NCBI GenBank assembly: GCA_017656385.1
Contig: JACDNX010000004.1
Coordinates: 62,001 to 126,000 of the forward strand
Reading direction: 5' to 3'
DNA length: 64,000 bases
Source: Thermodesulfobacterium sp.
GTDB taxonomy: Bacteria; Desulfobacterota; Thermodesulfobacteria; Thermodesulfobacteriales; Thermodesulfobacteriaceae
Below the pieces are notes generated by a model. That model ran no database searches, was not told the DNA's origin, and saw only the letters and a program-made list of their open reading frames with translations. Shown in pieces: positions 34,390 to 43,427 of the stretch. Within the stretch, counting starts at the first letter, position 1; the number at the start of each line of letters is the position of its first letter. Both the position numbers and the translations under genes were made by a program.

Positions 34390-35496
34390 CTAAAATGTGC
34401 TCTCTTTAAAAGTTGTTTCTCTGATTTTATCCATTCTCATTTTTCTTAATTTATAAACATAAGCAAGAATTTTAGCTACCGCCTGATACAATTCTTCAGG
34501 TATGTATTCTCCCACCTCAACTTTCTCATAAAGAACCCGGGCTAATGGAGGATCCTGATAAATAGGTATTTTATGTTCTTCTGCAATTTCTCTTATTTTC
34601 TGAGCCAGATAGTTCTTACCCTTAGCTATCACTTGTGGAGCAGGCATATTACCCAGCTCGTACTTCAAAGCTACAGCATAATGAGTGGGATTTGTAATTA
34701 CTACATCTGCCTTTGGAACCTCTGCAAGCATTCTCTGACGGGCAATTTCTCTCTGTTTTTGCCTTATCCTTGCTCTCACCCAAGGATCTCCCTCTGTTTG
34801 TTTTAATTCTTCTTTTAATTCGTGACGGGTAAGTTTTATTTTTCTTTCTACATCCCATCTGTTATAAAGCCAATCAAGAACTCCAAGAATAACCAGAATA
34901 ACCAGAAGTTTGGAAAAAAAGGCCTTTAATAAAACCTTAAAGTTGTATGCTAAATAATAAATATCTGCCCCAAAAAGTTTTAAAATGTATGGCAAATACT
35001 TACTTATAATCCAATAAGTTACACCTGTGATAATAGCAAGCTTTAATAAAGCTTTTAACAATTCAAAAAGTGCAGTGAATGAAAACATTCTTTTAAAGCC
35101 CTCTACAGGGTTAAGCCTTTCAACTTTAAACTTGATAACCTCTTCAGCCCAAACACCTCCTCCGGTTTGAACAAGATAAACTATAATAGCAGCTAAAGAA
35201 ATAATAGCAAAATAGGGTAGAAGAATTTTGAGAACAAAGGAAATGATTGTCTGATTTAAACTTAAAAAGGTATTTATATTTAAATCAAAATAATAACTAT
35301 TCAGGAATTTATAAAAAATGAAATAAAATTGTTGAAAAAATACATAGCTAAGAAGCATAAAGGAAAAAAATCCTGTGCTTAAAATAGCTACTGAGGACAG
35401 TTCTCTGCTTTTAACAACTTGTCCTCTTTTTCTTGCTTCCTCTCGCCTTCGCGGCGTAGGTTCTTCCGTTCTTTCCTCAAGGGGTTCCTCAGGCAT
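34390..35496 (-). CDS. flhB: FlhB, export substrate-specificity switch protein
   Basis: 368 residues: basic N-terminus, four transmembrane helices (about 30-215) and a cytosolic domain with the autocleavage site NPTH in VVITNPTHYAVALKY near residue 275. Cleavage there switches export from hook to filament. It has the usual Arg-rich start (EEPTPRRREEARKRGQV). Confidence 0.97.
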   Translation of the reverse strand: MPEEPLEERTEEPTPRRREEARKRGQVVKSRELSSVAILSTGFFSFMLLSYVFFQQFYFIFYKFLNSYYFDLNINTFLSLNQTIISFVLKILLPYFAIISLAAIIVYLVQTGGGVWAEEVIKFKVERLNPVEGFKRMFSFTALFELLKALLKLAIITGVTYWIISKYLPYILKLFGADIYYLAYNFKVLLKAFFSKLLVILVILGVLDWLYNRWDVERKIKLTRHELKEELKQTEGDPWVRARIRQKQREIARQRMLAEVPKADVVITNPTHYAVALKYELGNMPAPQVIAKGKNYLAQKIREIAEEHKIPIYQDPPLARVLYEKVEVGEYIPEELYQAVAKILAYVYKLRKMRMDKIRETTFKESTF

Positions 35497-35500
35497 TTTT

Positions 35501-36259
35501 CTACCTCAAAAAAATAAATATAGATTTAAAATAATCGGAAAAACAAGAATTTATCATTCTGGGCAAAAGAACTAACATAAAACCAAAAAACATAATCCCC
35601 AGTCCGGTTATTAAGGGAAAGGCTACAAAAATAACATTCATTTGAGGTATAAGTCTTCCGATAACCCCTAAGCTTACATAAATAAGCATCATAAAAACTA
35701 AAAGAGGAGCTAAAAATTTAATGCTGAGCTCAAATATGAGTTTACTCTTTTTTATAATAAAAACTGCCAGATCCTCTTTTAAAAGAAAACTACCAGGAGG
35801 AATTTGCTTAAAACTTTCATAGAGAAAATAGATCAAATAATGATGAAAATTAAAACTAAAAAATAACAGTAATAACATTATATACACAAATTGAGAAATA
35901 ACAGGCATACTGAATCCAGATAAAGGATCTATTGTTTGAGATATTCCAAATCCCATTTGTATACCTACAAGTTCCCCTCCTAATTGAATCCCTGCCAGAA
36001 AAATTCTAAAAACAAGAGAAATGAGAAAAATAAAAATAAAATCAGAAAGTAAAACTTTTATTATATCGATAAAACCTGGTAATTTAAAAGATAAAACTGG
36101 AGTTAAAACAATTGCCAAAACCAAAGAAATAAGAATTTTTAATCTGATAGGCAAAAAAACTGCTCCAAAAACAGGAAAAAGAAAAAACAATAAAAAAGTT
36201 CTATAAAACACAAAAAAGAAAATATAGATATTTTTCTCTAAAATCTGTGTTATTTCCAT
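35501..36259 (-). CDS. fliR: FliR, flagellar export component
   Basis: 252 residues, six or more membrane helices, with the conserved GELVGIQMGFGISQTIDP region (about 95-113). Integral part of the export gate with FliP and FliQ. Stop is 4 nt before flhB. Confidence 0.95.
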   Translation of the reverse strand: MEITQILEKNIYIFFFVFYRTFLLFFLFPVFGAVFLPIRLKILISLVLAIVLTPVLSFKLPGFIDIIKVLLSDFIFIFLISLVFRIFLAGIQLGGELVGIQMGFGISQTIDPLSGFSMPVISQFVYIMLLLLFFSFNFHHYLIYFLYESFKQIPPGSFLLKEDLAVFIIKKSKLIFELSIKFLAPLLVFMMLIYVSLGVIGRLIPQMNVIFVAFPLITGLGIMFFGFMLVLLPRMINSCFSDYFKSIFIFLR

Positions 36260-36264
36260 AGTTG

Positions 36265-36534
36265 TTACTTAATAAAATTGGGTATGTTTAAAATAAGATT
36301 TTCAGTAAAGTCAACAAGTTTTTTCAATGCCCATGGTAGAGTCAAAATAAAAACCAGCAACATAGCCAATATTTTGGGAATAAAGGTAAGCGTCATTTCC
36401 TGAATTTGTGTAACTGCTTGAAATATACTTATAATTAATCCCACTACCAAGGCTGTAAGAAGAATGGGGCCTGAAAGGATTAAGCATAACTTAACTGCCT
36501 CTTTTGCCAAGGTTAAAACTGTAGTATCAGTCAT
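36265..36534 (-). CDS. fliQ: FliQ, flagellar export component
   Basis: 89 residues, two transmembrane helices, with VVGLIISIFQAVTQIQEMTL typical of FliQ and LPW after the second helix. Standard length. Placed between fliP and fliR. Confidence 0.95.
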   Translation of the reverse strand: MTDTTVLTLAKEAVKLCLILSGPILLTALVVGLIISIFQAVTQIQEMTLTFIPKILAMLLVFILTLPWALKKLVDFTENLILNIPNFIK

Positions 36535-36552
36535 ATTTAACCTCCTCCTCTT

Positions 36553-37251
36553 TTAATAAAAACTTTTTACCAGAGAAACAACCAGCAAATTCCATCCATC
36601 AACAAGAACAAAAAGAAGTAACTTTATAGGGAGTGATATCATCATAGGTGGAAGCATTAAAATTCCCATAGAAATAAGAACACTTGAAACAATCACATCT
36701 ATAACCAAAAAAGGTATGTAAAGCAAAAAACCTATTTGAAAGGCTGTTTTAAGCTCACTTATCATAAATGCCGGAATAAGTGTAAAAAGAGAAACATCCT
36801 CAGGAGTTCTGGGACGTTTTTCCTTTCTTAGTTTTATAAATAAAGCAAGGTCTTTCTCTCTTGTATTTTTAAACATAAATTCTTTAAACGGTTTTACAGC
36901 TCTTTCAAACATTTCTTTCTCATCTATCTGTTTATTAAAATAAGGCACCAAAGCTTCTTCATATACTGCTTGAAATGTTGGTGCCATAATAAACATAGTC
37001 AAAAATAGTGCCAAAGAAATTAAAACCTGATTAGGAGGTGTTTGCTGAGTTCCTATAGCATGTCTAAGAATAGAAAAAACTACAACAAGTCTGGTAAAAG
37101 AAGTGAGCATTAACAATAAAGCTGGAGCTACAGAAAGAACTGTAAGAAGAATTAAAACCTGCAAAATAGTAGAAAATTGTTCTGGAGATTGAGTATTTTC
37201 TAAACCTATTTTTATCACAGGAAAGGTTACTGCATATACACTAAGCATCAT
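36553..37251 (-). CDS. fliP: FliP, flagellar export component
   Basis: 232 residues with LTSFTRLVVVFSILRHAIGTQQ, the FliP signature, and further helices at the C-terminus. The first 20 residues form a weak signal-like segment, fitting the cleavable signal known for FliP. The ATG overlaps the fliO end by 11 nt. Confidence 0.96.
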   Translation of the reverse strand: MMLSVYAVTFPVIKIGLENTQSPEQFSTILQVLILLTVLSVAPALLLMLTSFTRLVVVFSILRHAIGTQQTPPNQVLISLALFLTMFIMAPTFQAVYEEALVPYFNKQIDEKEMFERAVKPFKEFMFKNTREKDLALFIKLRKEKRPRTPEDVSLFTLIPAFMISELKTAFQIGFLLYIPFLVIDVIVSSVLISMGILMLPPMMISLPIKLLLFVLVDGWNLLVVSLVKSFY

Positions 37252-37492
37252 CTCTAATTTCCCCTAAATAGGTAAAACCTTTTTCAGAATAGCCTAACAA
37301 TATCTTTTTATTTTTTACTTCAATTAATAAAATTTGAGCTTTATAATTGATAGGCTTTATTTCAAGAACTTTTATATATTCAGATGTAAATTTTTTGACA
37401 TTTAATTTTTTATACAGGTGAGCTCCCAAAGGTAGTGTACTTAATATTAGTAGAAATATTCCAAGACTTTGCAAATAATTAATCCACTCCAT
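37241..37492 (-). CDS. fliO: FliO-like flagellar assembly protein
   Basis: 83 residues: one N-terminal transmembrane helix and a short cytosolic domain (KILLGYSEKGFTYLGEI). Small size and position between fliN and fliP identify it as FliO, which helps assemble FliP rings; sequence similarity in this family is low, so identity rests partly on position. Confidence 0.8.
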   Translation of the reverse strand: MEWINYLQSLGIFLLILSTLPLGAHLYKKLNVKKFTSEYIKVLEIKPINYKAQILLIEVKNKKILLGYSEKGFTYLGEIRDDA

Positions 37493-37496
37493 ACCC

Positions 37497-38027
37497 TTAA
37501 GACCCCAATTTTTTAACTCTTTCCTGAGTACTGATAATTTCTGTAATTCTTACTCCAAACTTATCATTAACTACTACCACTTCTCCTTTTGCCATAAGCC
37601 TTCCATTTACATAAATTTCTACTGGCTCTCCAGCAAATTTTTCAAGCTCAATTATAGAACCCTGATTAAGCTTTAAAAGATCTCTAATAAGCATTTTTGT
37701 CCTTCCAATTTCTGCAGAAATTTCAAGAGGGATGTCAAGAATAAATTCCAGTTCTGGATATATCTTAGATTTTTGATCTGGAGAAAGCTCATCTAACTTC
37801 GCTGGCTGAGAAGAAGGAGTTTCTTTTTTAGGTTCATCCGGGACCTCTTTTGCTTTACTTTCTTCTTTAGCTTCCTTAAGTGCCTCTTCCCACATATTCA
37901 TTAAATCATCAGGGCTCATTTCTTCAGCAGATTCTGAAGTCTCCGCCTCTTTAGAGCTCTCAACTTTTTCTTCGTCTTTTTTTTCTTCTTCTATTCCTTC
38001 CAAATTTTCTTTTGTTTCTTCTGGCAT
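37497..38027 (-). CDS. fliN: FliN, motor switch protein
   Basis: 176 residues from an ATG sharing its first A with the fliM TGA stop (TGATG), preceded by AAGGAGGG. The first 85 residues are acidic and low-complexity; the SpoA domain follows (LDIPLEISAEIGRT, LNQGSIIELEKFAGEPVEIYV-type). It forms the C-ring with FliM and receives the CheY signal. The acidic extension is longer than in enteric FliN. Confidence 0.95.
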   Translation of the reverse strand: MPEETKENLEGIEEEKKDEEKVESSKEAETSESAEEMSPDDLMNMWEEALKEAKEESKAKEVPDEPKKETPSSQPAKLDELSPDQKSKIYPELEFILDIPLEISAEIGRTKMLIRDLLKLNQGSIIELEKFAGEPVEIYVNGRLMAKGEVVVVNDKFGVRITEIISTQERVKKLGS

Positions 38028-39031
38028 CAACTACCCTCCTTTTCAATATTTTCTTCCTCTTCAAGAGTTATAAATTTCTGTATCTGAACAGCTATACGAT
38101 TTTTAAACACCCCCAGTTTGCCAAGTATCTTGAGAACACCTTCTATATAAACCTCTACAGGCTCTTCCACTTTCTTGTCTAACACAATTACATCTCCCTT
38201 TTCAAGATTTAATAAATCTTCCAAAGTTATAACTGTTTTTCCCAAAACAGCAGAAAGAGCAACTTTACTTCCGAGAACATACTTTTCTAAAGATTTCCTC
38301 CAGGTTAAATCTACATATTCCTCAAATTGATAGGGAGAATAAAGCTTTTCTTTTACGGGTTGAAGAGTATTTAAAGAATAACAGAATAAAATTTTTCCGC
38401 TGAGAGATTCAAGTTCTATGTTATAACCAGTAACAATTACTGTTTCTTCTGGCATCAAAACCCTTGCAAATTGAGGATTAACCTCACCTCTTATATATTT
38501 TGCCTTAACAGGAACTATATTTCTCCAGGATTTCTCAAGCTCATTAAAAATAACATTAACCACTTTTTTTATAAGCTTCTGTTCAATGGTGGTAAATTCT
38601 CTCCCCTCAACCTTTATGTGTTTTCTTTCTCCTCCTAAAAATCTTTCTATAAAAAGAAAAGCCAAAGTAGCATCTATAACAAGTAAACTTTGTCCCTTTA
38701 GAGGTTCTAATTTAAAAATATGAATGGAGGTGGGAACTGGTATTCTGTTTAAAAAATCTTTAAATCTTTCCATTTGAAGAGGAAGACTGTGGATATCAAC
38801 CGCTTCTCTTAAAATGGTTGAAAGATGCATTCTCAAACTTCTAATCAACTGTTCACTTATAACTTCCAGGCCAGGAATTCTTAAACGAGCTGAAATAGTG
38901 TAATTTCTAAAATCAAAAGGCTTGACCTCTCCTATGTCACCCTTTTTTTCGGGTTCAGTTTCTATCTTACCATCAGCCAATCCCGCAAGTAAAGCATCTA
39001 TTTCATCCTGACTTAAAATTTTTTCTTCCAT
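38027..39031 (-). CDS. fliM: FliM, motor switch protein
   Basis: 334 residues: the N-terminal CheY-binding peptide ILSQDEIDALLAG, a CheC-like middle domain and a C-terminal SpoA domain (NLEKGDVIVLDK). The conserved CheY-binding motif is intact, so phospho-CheY control of rotation is expected. Confidence 0.96.
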   Translation of the reverse strand: MEEKILSQDEIDALLAGLADGKIETEPEKKGDIGEVKPFDFRNYTISARLRIPGLEVISEQLIRSLRMHLSTILREAVDIHSLPLQMERFKDFLNRIPVPTSIHIFKLEPLKGQSLLVIDATLAFLFIERFLGGERKHIKVEGREFTTIEQKLIKKVVNVIFNELEKSWRNIVPVKAKYIRGEVNPQFARVLMPEETVIVTGYNIELESLSGKILFCYSLNTLQPVKEKLYSPYQFEEYVDLTWRKSLEKYVLGSKVALSAVLGKTVITLEDLLNLEKGDVIVLDKKVEEPVEVYIEGVLKILGKLGVFKNRIAVQIQKFITLEEEENIEKEGS

Positions 39032-39035
39032 TTTT

Positions 39036-39524
39036 TTACTCCACGATATACTGGGTTATATAAATATTTAAAATCACCTCTTCTCCTAAGGCAGAGTTTA
39101 TTTTGTGTAAAAGCTCATTTTTTATTAGTTCTTTGGCTTCAGGCTGTAAAACCTCTTCAGGAGTTTTTGAGCTCAAAACACTAATAACTACATCTTTAAT
39201 TTTAGGCTCATTGTTTTTAACTTCCTCTTCCAACTTTTTATCCCCCAACTCAAAAGCAAGGCCAATCTGTAGATATCTTTTCCCAGTGGGATCAAAAAGA
39301 TTAACCACAACAGGCTCCATTGCATAAATAAAAGTTTCCTTATGATGCTCTTTTTTTACCTCTTTCTCTTCTTCACCTTTTGGAGAAGTAAGAAAAAGAA
39401 CCATAACACCTGCCAGAATCATTATTAACAAACCAGAAATTAAAAAAAGCAAAAGTTTCTTTTTACTACCCTTTTTAGGCTTCTGATTTCCTTCCTGGAC
39501 TTCTACTTGTGTTTCTTCAGCCAT
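39036..39524 (-). CDS. fliL: FliL, stator-associated flagellar protein
   Basis: 162 residues from the ATG at 39524 with AGGAGG 5 nt upstream. A Lys-rich cytosolic start, one transmembrane helix (about 25-48) and a periplasmic domain with YAMEPVVVNLFDP and the terminal NIYITQYIVE strand. It supports stator function. First flagellar gene of the block; the repair gene ogt lies just upstream on the same strand. Confidence 0.93.
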   Translation of the reverse strand: MAEETQVEVQEGNQKPKKGSKKKLLLFLISGLLIMILAGVMVLFLTSPKGEEEKEVKKEHHKETFIYAMEPVVVNLFDPTGKRYLQIGLAFELGDKKLEEEVKNNEPKIKDVVISVLSSKTPEEVLQPEAKELIKNELLHKINSALGEEVILNIYITQYIVE

Positions 39525-39549
39525 AAGCACCTCCTGTTTTATGTTTTTT

Positions 39550-40119
39550 TCAAAATATATGCCTAATCACTAACTGCTTAAAATCAAGTCCCATTTGTAA
39601 ACTTTTTGTCATATTTTTGACATTATTTGTCAAAAATTTATAACCCAGCTCTCTATAAAGTAAAAATTGTTTTATAAGCAATCCCTGAGAATATCCCCCA
39701 AGACCTTTGCTACCGATTACCCTGTGACAAGGATAAACCAGAGGTAGAGGGTTCTTGGAAAGAGCTTTCCCTACAGCTCTAAAAGCCTTTTTATATCCTA
39801 TTCTTTCAGTAAGCTCCCTATAAGGTAAAACTTCTCCTATCTTTAATTTCTTAAGTTCTTTTAAAACAACTATCTGAAAGTCTGTTGCTAAAATTTTATG
39901 AGGAACTTCAACAGAACTCTTTTTAAAATTCCAGTAATCAAGAAAGGCTTGATAGAAAGCTTTTATCCAATCTAAAAGCTTAGGTGAAGTTAGGTTAAGG
40001 ATTTTCGCCTCTGTATCAAAACTAAATTCAAATTTTAGTCTTATCAATTCTCCTGAATTATTCCAGAGCAAATGAAACTTAAAAGGAAAAACACTAAAAA
40101 TAGCCTCTTGAACTTTCAT
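39550..40119 (-). CDS. ogt: O6-methylguanine-DNA methyltransferase
   Basis: 189 residues. The C-terminal domain has the active-site Cys in LVYPCHRVIGSKG, and LPYRELTERIGYKKAFRAVG, the DNA-binding helix. The N-terminal domain is present but divergent. It repairs alkylated guanine by suicide transfer. It is 26 nt upstream of fliL in the same direction, and 22 nt from the divergent macrodomain gene. Confidence 0.92.
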   Translation of the reverse strand: MKVQEAIFSVFPFKFHLLWNNSGELIRLKFEFSFDTEAKILNLTSPKLLDWIKAFYQAFLDYWNFKKSSVEVPHKILATDFQIVVLKELKKLKIGEVLPYRELTERIGYKKAFRAVGKALSKNPLPLVYPCHRVIGSKGLGGYSQGLLIKQFLLYRELGYKFLTNNVKNMTKSLQMGLDFKQLVIRHIF

Positions 40120-40155
40120 ATAAATAATTATAATAATTAGTATGAAAAGAGTTAA
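40108..40155. promoter_or_regulatory. compact symmetrical divergent promoter, ogt / macrodomain gene
   Basis: The 22 bp between the two ATGs contain the self-complementary ATTATAAT, giving TATAAT on both strands (40129-40134 plus, 40132-40127 minus). Plus-strand TTGAAC lies at 40108-40113 inside ogt; minus-strand TTAACT at 40155-40150 inside the macrodomain gene. Spacing puts both start sites at or within 1-2 nt of the start codons, so both mRNAs may be leaderless. Confidence 0.55.
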
Positions 40156-40678
40156 GATAGAAGATTGTGTTATTGAGCTTATTCAAGGAGATATAACTGA
40201 GCAAGATACAGAAGCTATAGTAAATGCAGCTAATGAAAGACTCATCCCTGGAGGAGGGGTTGATGGAGCTATACATAGAAAGGGAGGACCATCTATTTTA
40301 GAAGAATTAAAAAGTAAATATACTTATTGTCCTACAGGACAGGCTGTCATAACAGGTGCAGGAAATCTCAAAGCCAAATATGTAATTCATGCAGTTGGTC
40401 CTATCTATAAAGATGGAAAAAGTGGAGAATTAGAATTACTGGAAAGCGCTTATAAAAATTCACTTTTAAAAGCTTTAGAGTTCAACATAAATTCTATATC
40501 CTTTCCGGCTTTAAGCACAGGAGCGTATGGATATCCACTGGAAGATGCTGCTAAAGTGGCTCTAAAAACTGTTATAGAATTCTTAAAAAGTTATCAAAAA
40601 CCAAAACTTGTCCGTTTTGTTCTCTGGGGAGAACAAAGTTACAAAATTTTTGAAAAAGTTTTAAATACTCTTGTTTAA
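40142..40678 (+). CDS. macrodomain protein (ADP-ribose/O-acetyl-ADP-ribose hydrolase type)
   Basis: 178 residues, a single macrodomain of the YmdB/MacroD type with NAANERLIPGGGVDGAIH (catalytic-site and ADP-ribose loop), ITGAGNLKAKYVIHAVGP and ALSTGAYGYPLEDAA. These remove ADP-ribose marks or hydrolyse O-acetyl-ADP-ribose. Faces away from ogt and ends with a 4-bp overlap with the convergent protease-like gene. Confidence 0.93.
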   Translation: MKRVKIEDCVIELIQGDITEQDTEAIVNAANERLIPGGGVDGAIHRKGGPSILEELKSKYTYCPTGQAVITGAGNLKAKYVIHAVGPIYKDGKSGELELLESAYKNSLLKALEFNINSISFPALSTGAYGYPLEDAAKVALKTVIEFLKSYQKPKLVRFVLWGEQSYKIFEKVLNTLV

Positions 40679-41502
40679 TCTAAGCTCTTTGTACCCTTCC
40701 TTGGCAGAGGAATATATTCTACTGATGGAGTACTTCTTACAGGTTGGGGGAAAAGTTTCATAAGCTGATATATTTCTACTGGCATATCTTTGCTTACAGG
40801 CAACCCAAGTCTTTTTGCCTCTTCATAGGTAATGGGATAATCGTGAGTAAAATAGCCCTGAGATAAAACTTCGGCAAGTTTTTCTATTTTTTCTTGTGGA
40901 TACCTATCATTTAAAATTAATTTTAAATTTTCTTTCATTTGTTTTAAAGCCATCTCAGCAACATCTGCAAGAATTAAAGTTTTATCTTCTACATTTTCTA
41001 TAGGTTTTTTCTTCACTGCCCTCAAGATAGAGGCAGCCGGGTATTCTCTTATTTGTGGATCAACTGGTCCAAGAACCGCATGTTCATCCATAACAATCTC
41101 ATCACAGGCAAGAGCAATTAAAGTTCCCCCACTCATGGCATAGTGAGGAATAAAAGCAGTAACCTTAGCTGGATGCTTCTTAATTGCAAGAGCTATTTGA
41201 AGAGATGCAAGAACAAGTCCTCCTGGTGTATGAAGAATTATATCTATGGGAACATCTTTATCTGTAAGACGGATTGCCCTTATCACTTCCTCTGAATCAT
41301 TAATATCAATATATCTCATAATGGGAAATCCTAATAAACTCATGGTTTCCTGACGATGAACAAGCAGTATAACTCTTGAGCCTCTTTTTTTCTCAATAGC
41401 TTCTATAGCCTTCTGACGAGCAATTTCCAAAAATTTCTGTCTTAGAAAAGGTTGCATTGCTATGGCAATAAATATAAGCCAAAAAAGATCACCAAATCCC
41501 AT
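40675..41502 (-). CDS. SDH/ClpP-fold serine protease-like membrane protein
   Basis: 275 residues. One N-terminal membrane helix and a ClpP/SppA-fold domain with HTPGGLVLASLQIA and the candidate nucleophile Ser in YAMSGGTLIALACD, plus the helix DEHAVLGPVDPQI. This is the family annotated as serine dehydrogenase proteinase. A quality-control role at the membrane is plausible. Confidence 0.85.
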   Translation of the reverse strand: MGFGDLFWLIFIAIAMQPFLRQKFLEIARQKAIEAIEKKRGSRVILLVHRQETMSLLGFPIMRYIDINDSEEVIRAIRLTDKDVPIDIILHTPGGLVLASLQIALAIKKHPAKVTAFIPHYAMSGGTLIALACDEIVMDEHAVLGPVDPQIREYPAASILRAVKKKPIENVEDKTLILADVAEMALKQMKENLKLILNDRYPQEKIEKLAEVLSQGYFTHDYPITYEEAKRLGLPVSKDMPVEIYQLMKLFPQPVRSTPSVEYIPLPRKGTKSLD

Positions 41503-41534
41503 AATTTTTACCCCTTTATAGTTTATTTTTTATT

Positions 41535-41553
41535 TACCACTTCCGAAGTGGTA
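41535..41553. repeat. perfect 9-bp hairpin between rhomboid and protease-like genes
   Basis: TACCACTTC, one base, GAAGTGGTA. On the transcribed minus strand it is followed by an A-rich rather than a T-rich run, so it is not a standard terminator. Possibly an operator or an mRNA hairpin in the 5' leader of the protease-like gene. Confidence 0.5.
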
Positions 41554-41573
41554 GATTAGCAAATTGGTAAATA

Positions 41574-42311
41574 TTATTTTTTATCTATATCAAACAAAGA
41601 ACCAAATATGCAGTATTCATCTAAATAAATTCTTCTTTTTTTACAGAAAATTCTATAAATTAATGCACCTGCCACAAATCCTCCTATATGAGCAAACCAA
41701 GCAACTCCACCAAAAGAAGTAGGTATTGCTAAAGAGAAAAGCCCGCTATAAAACTGAATTAAAAACCAGTATCCCAAATATAAAAAAGCAGGAATTTCAA
41801 AAAAAAGAGGAAAGAAAAATACAGGGAATATAACCAGAATTCTTGCTAAGGGATACATCATGAAATAAGCACCCATAACTGCAGATATAGCACCTGATGC
41901 TCCTACTACAGGAACAACTGAATTTTGGTAAATTATGGCATGTGTGAGACTTGCAAAAATTCCACAGAGCAAATAAAACGTAAGGAATCTGAAAGGACCC
42001 AATCTGTCTTCTACATTATCTCCAAAAATCCATAAAGTCCACATGTTTCCTATTATATGGAGCCAACCTCCGTGAATAAATAAGTGAGTAATTAAAGAAA
42101 AATATTTACGATAACCTGGTTCTCCTGTTAATACTGTAAAATAATCATCAAAAAATCTTGCGGGAACAAATCCCCAGTTTCTAAAAAAAATTTCCCTTTC
42201 TAAAGGGGATAAAGAGATCTCATAAAAAAACACTATTACATTTACCAAAATTAAAAGCCATGTCATTACAGGAGGGTTTTTTCTTGGAAGAATGTCCTGG
42301 AGAGGTATCAT
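41574..42311 (-). CDS. rhomboid-family intramembrane serine protease
   Basis: 245 residues with six to seven transmembrane helices. Rhomboid motifs: GNMWTLWIFGDNVED, catalytic Ser in VVGASGAISAVMG and His in AHIGGFVAGAL. Expected to cut membrane substrates. Its ATG overlaps the HAD-like stop by 4 nt, so the pair is coupled; together with the ClpP-fold protease downstream it may form a membrane proteolysis group. Confidence 0.92.
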   Translation of the reverse strand: MIPLQDILPRKNPPVMTWLLILVNVIVFFYEISLSPLEREIFFRNWGFVPARFFDDYFTVLTGEPGYRKYFSLITHLFIHGGWLHIIGNMWTLWIFGDNVEDRLGPFRFLTFYLLCGIFASLTHAIIYQNSVVPVVGASGAISAVMGAYFMMYPLARILVIFPVFFFPLFFEIPAFLYLGYWFLIQFYSGLFSLAIPTSFGGVAWFAHIGGFVAGALIYRIFCKKRRIYLDEYCIFGSLFDIDKK

Positions 42312-43318
42312 CCAAGAGCTCCTATAATTTCTCCTCTTACTCTTTTCCTGAAAGCCTCGCTTCTCTCAACAAGTCTTTCAAATTCGTCCTTTTGTTCGGG
42401 AATTTTGCCAAATTCATAAGGCTCAATTTTTGTAAAGTTTTCAAAACCCTCTTTTCCTTTTTCTAAAAAAAGTTTAGAAAGCTCCAGAAATGTGCTCCCT
42501 TTTTTGGAAAAGGCATAAAATTCTGCACTTCTTAAGGCGTATCTGTTTCCATTAAAACTGAGAGAAATTCCATTATTTTCTTTAATTAAAGATAATGCCT
42601 GAGTATCAGTTATGCTGTCTCCTGCATAAAATCCCTCTGAAAGAGAAATAGCTAACTCCTTTGAAATCTTCTCACAGGCATTTGCTTTTTCAAATCCTCC
42701 AATGGGATTTACTTCTCTCAAAAAAACACCTATATCCATATTCCAAATTATATCAAAAAATATTTCTTCCAAGCGATTTAATATCTTTAAAAGTTCTGAA
42801 GATAAATCCTCTGTTTTTTTTGCATCTTTAGGTAATTCTATAAGAGGCATATTAATTATTTCTTCATAAAGCTTTTCTAAAACTTTAGCTTCTGAAGATG
42901 AAAGTTTTACTTTATCAAAGTCAACCTCTGTGCAAAAAACATTTTCCATAGGAAATTCAGTAACTTCACAAAGTGCTTCTAAATAAGGCTTGTAACTCGT
43001 GCTTATTATAAAAGTGGGGAAAACTTTATTCAATTTAGACAAAGTTTCAGGGACTTCGGGTAAAAATGTAAGAGTTTTTCTTGAAAATTCTCTTAAACTT
43101 TTATTATTAGCACCAAAAAGTTTTAAAAAAGGGAGAATAAGCTTTAAAGTATCTCCGGCTTTGTAGCCTTTTTTCTTTTTTATATCTGCCAAATAATCGT
43201 CAAATCTTGAAATTTGTGTAAAAAATTTGTCACCCTTTGGAATAATAGCCTGGGAGTACTCAAAAGCATTGTCATTGAGGGTTAAAGGGCCTTCGCAATC
43301 AAGTGCTAAAAATGGCAT
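42308..43318 (-). CDS. HAD-like protein of the COG4030/EhaR type
   Basis: 336 residues. Motif I is DCEGPLT at residues 7-13, with Gly after the second acidic residue, and motif IV is GFYAGDSITDTQAL near 240. Between lies a large cap region (about 80-235). This resembles the archaeal HAD family that includes EhaR proteins annotated with hydrogenases. The substrate is unknown. It heads the rhomboid pair. Confidence 0.75.
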   Translation of the reverse strand: MPFLALDCEGPLTLNDNAFEYSQAIIPKGDKFFTQISRFDDYLADIKKKKGYKAGDTLKLILPFLKLFGANNKSLREFSRKTLTFLPEVPETLSKLNKVFPTFIISTSYKPYLEALCEVTEFPMENVFCTEVDFDKVKLSSSEAKVLEKLYEEIINMPLIELPKDAKKTEDLSSELLKILNRLEEIFFDIIWNMDIGVFLREVNPIGGFEKANACEKISKELAISLSEGFYAGDSITDTQALSLIKENNGISLSFNGNRYALRSAEFYAFSKKGSTFLELSKLFLEKGKEGFENFTKIEPYEFGKIPEQKDEFERLVERSEAFRKRVRGEIIGALG

Positions 43319-43427
43319 AAATTTTGTTAAATACCTTAAAAAACCTTTGATTTTTAAAATTATAATTTTAAACTAAAAAGAAGTCAAGAAAAGTATTTAT
43401 TAAGGAGGAGAAAATCAAATAATAACG

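Noticed and set aside
35531-35538. TCCGATTA on the minus strand before flhB as a sigma-28 promoter
   Set aside because: No matching -35 at the 11-nt spacing, and it lies in the fliR coding end within a continuous operon.
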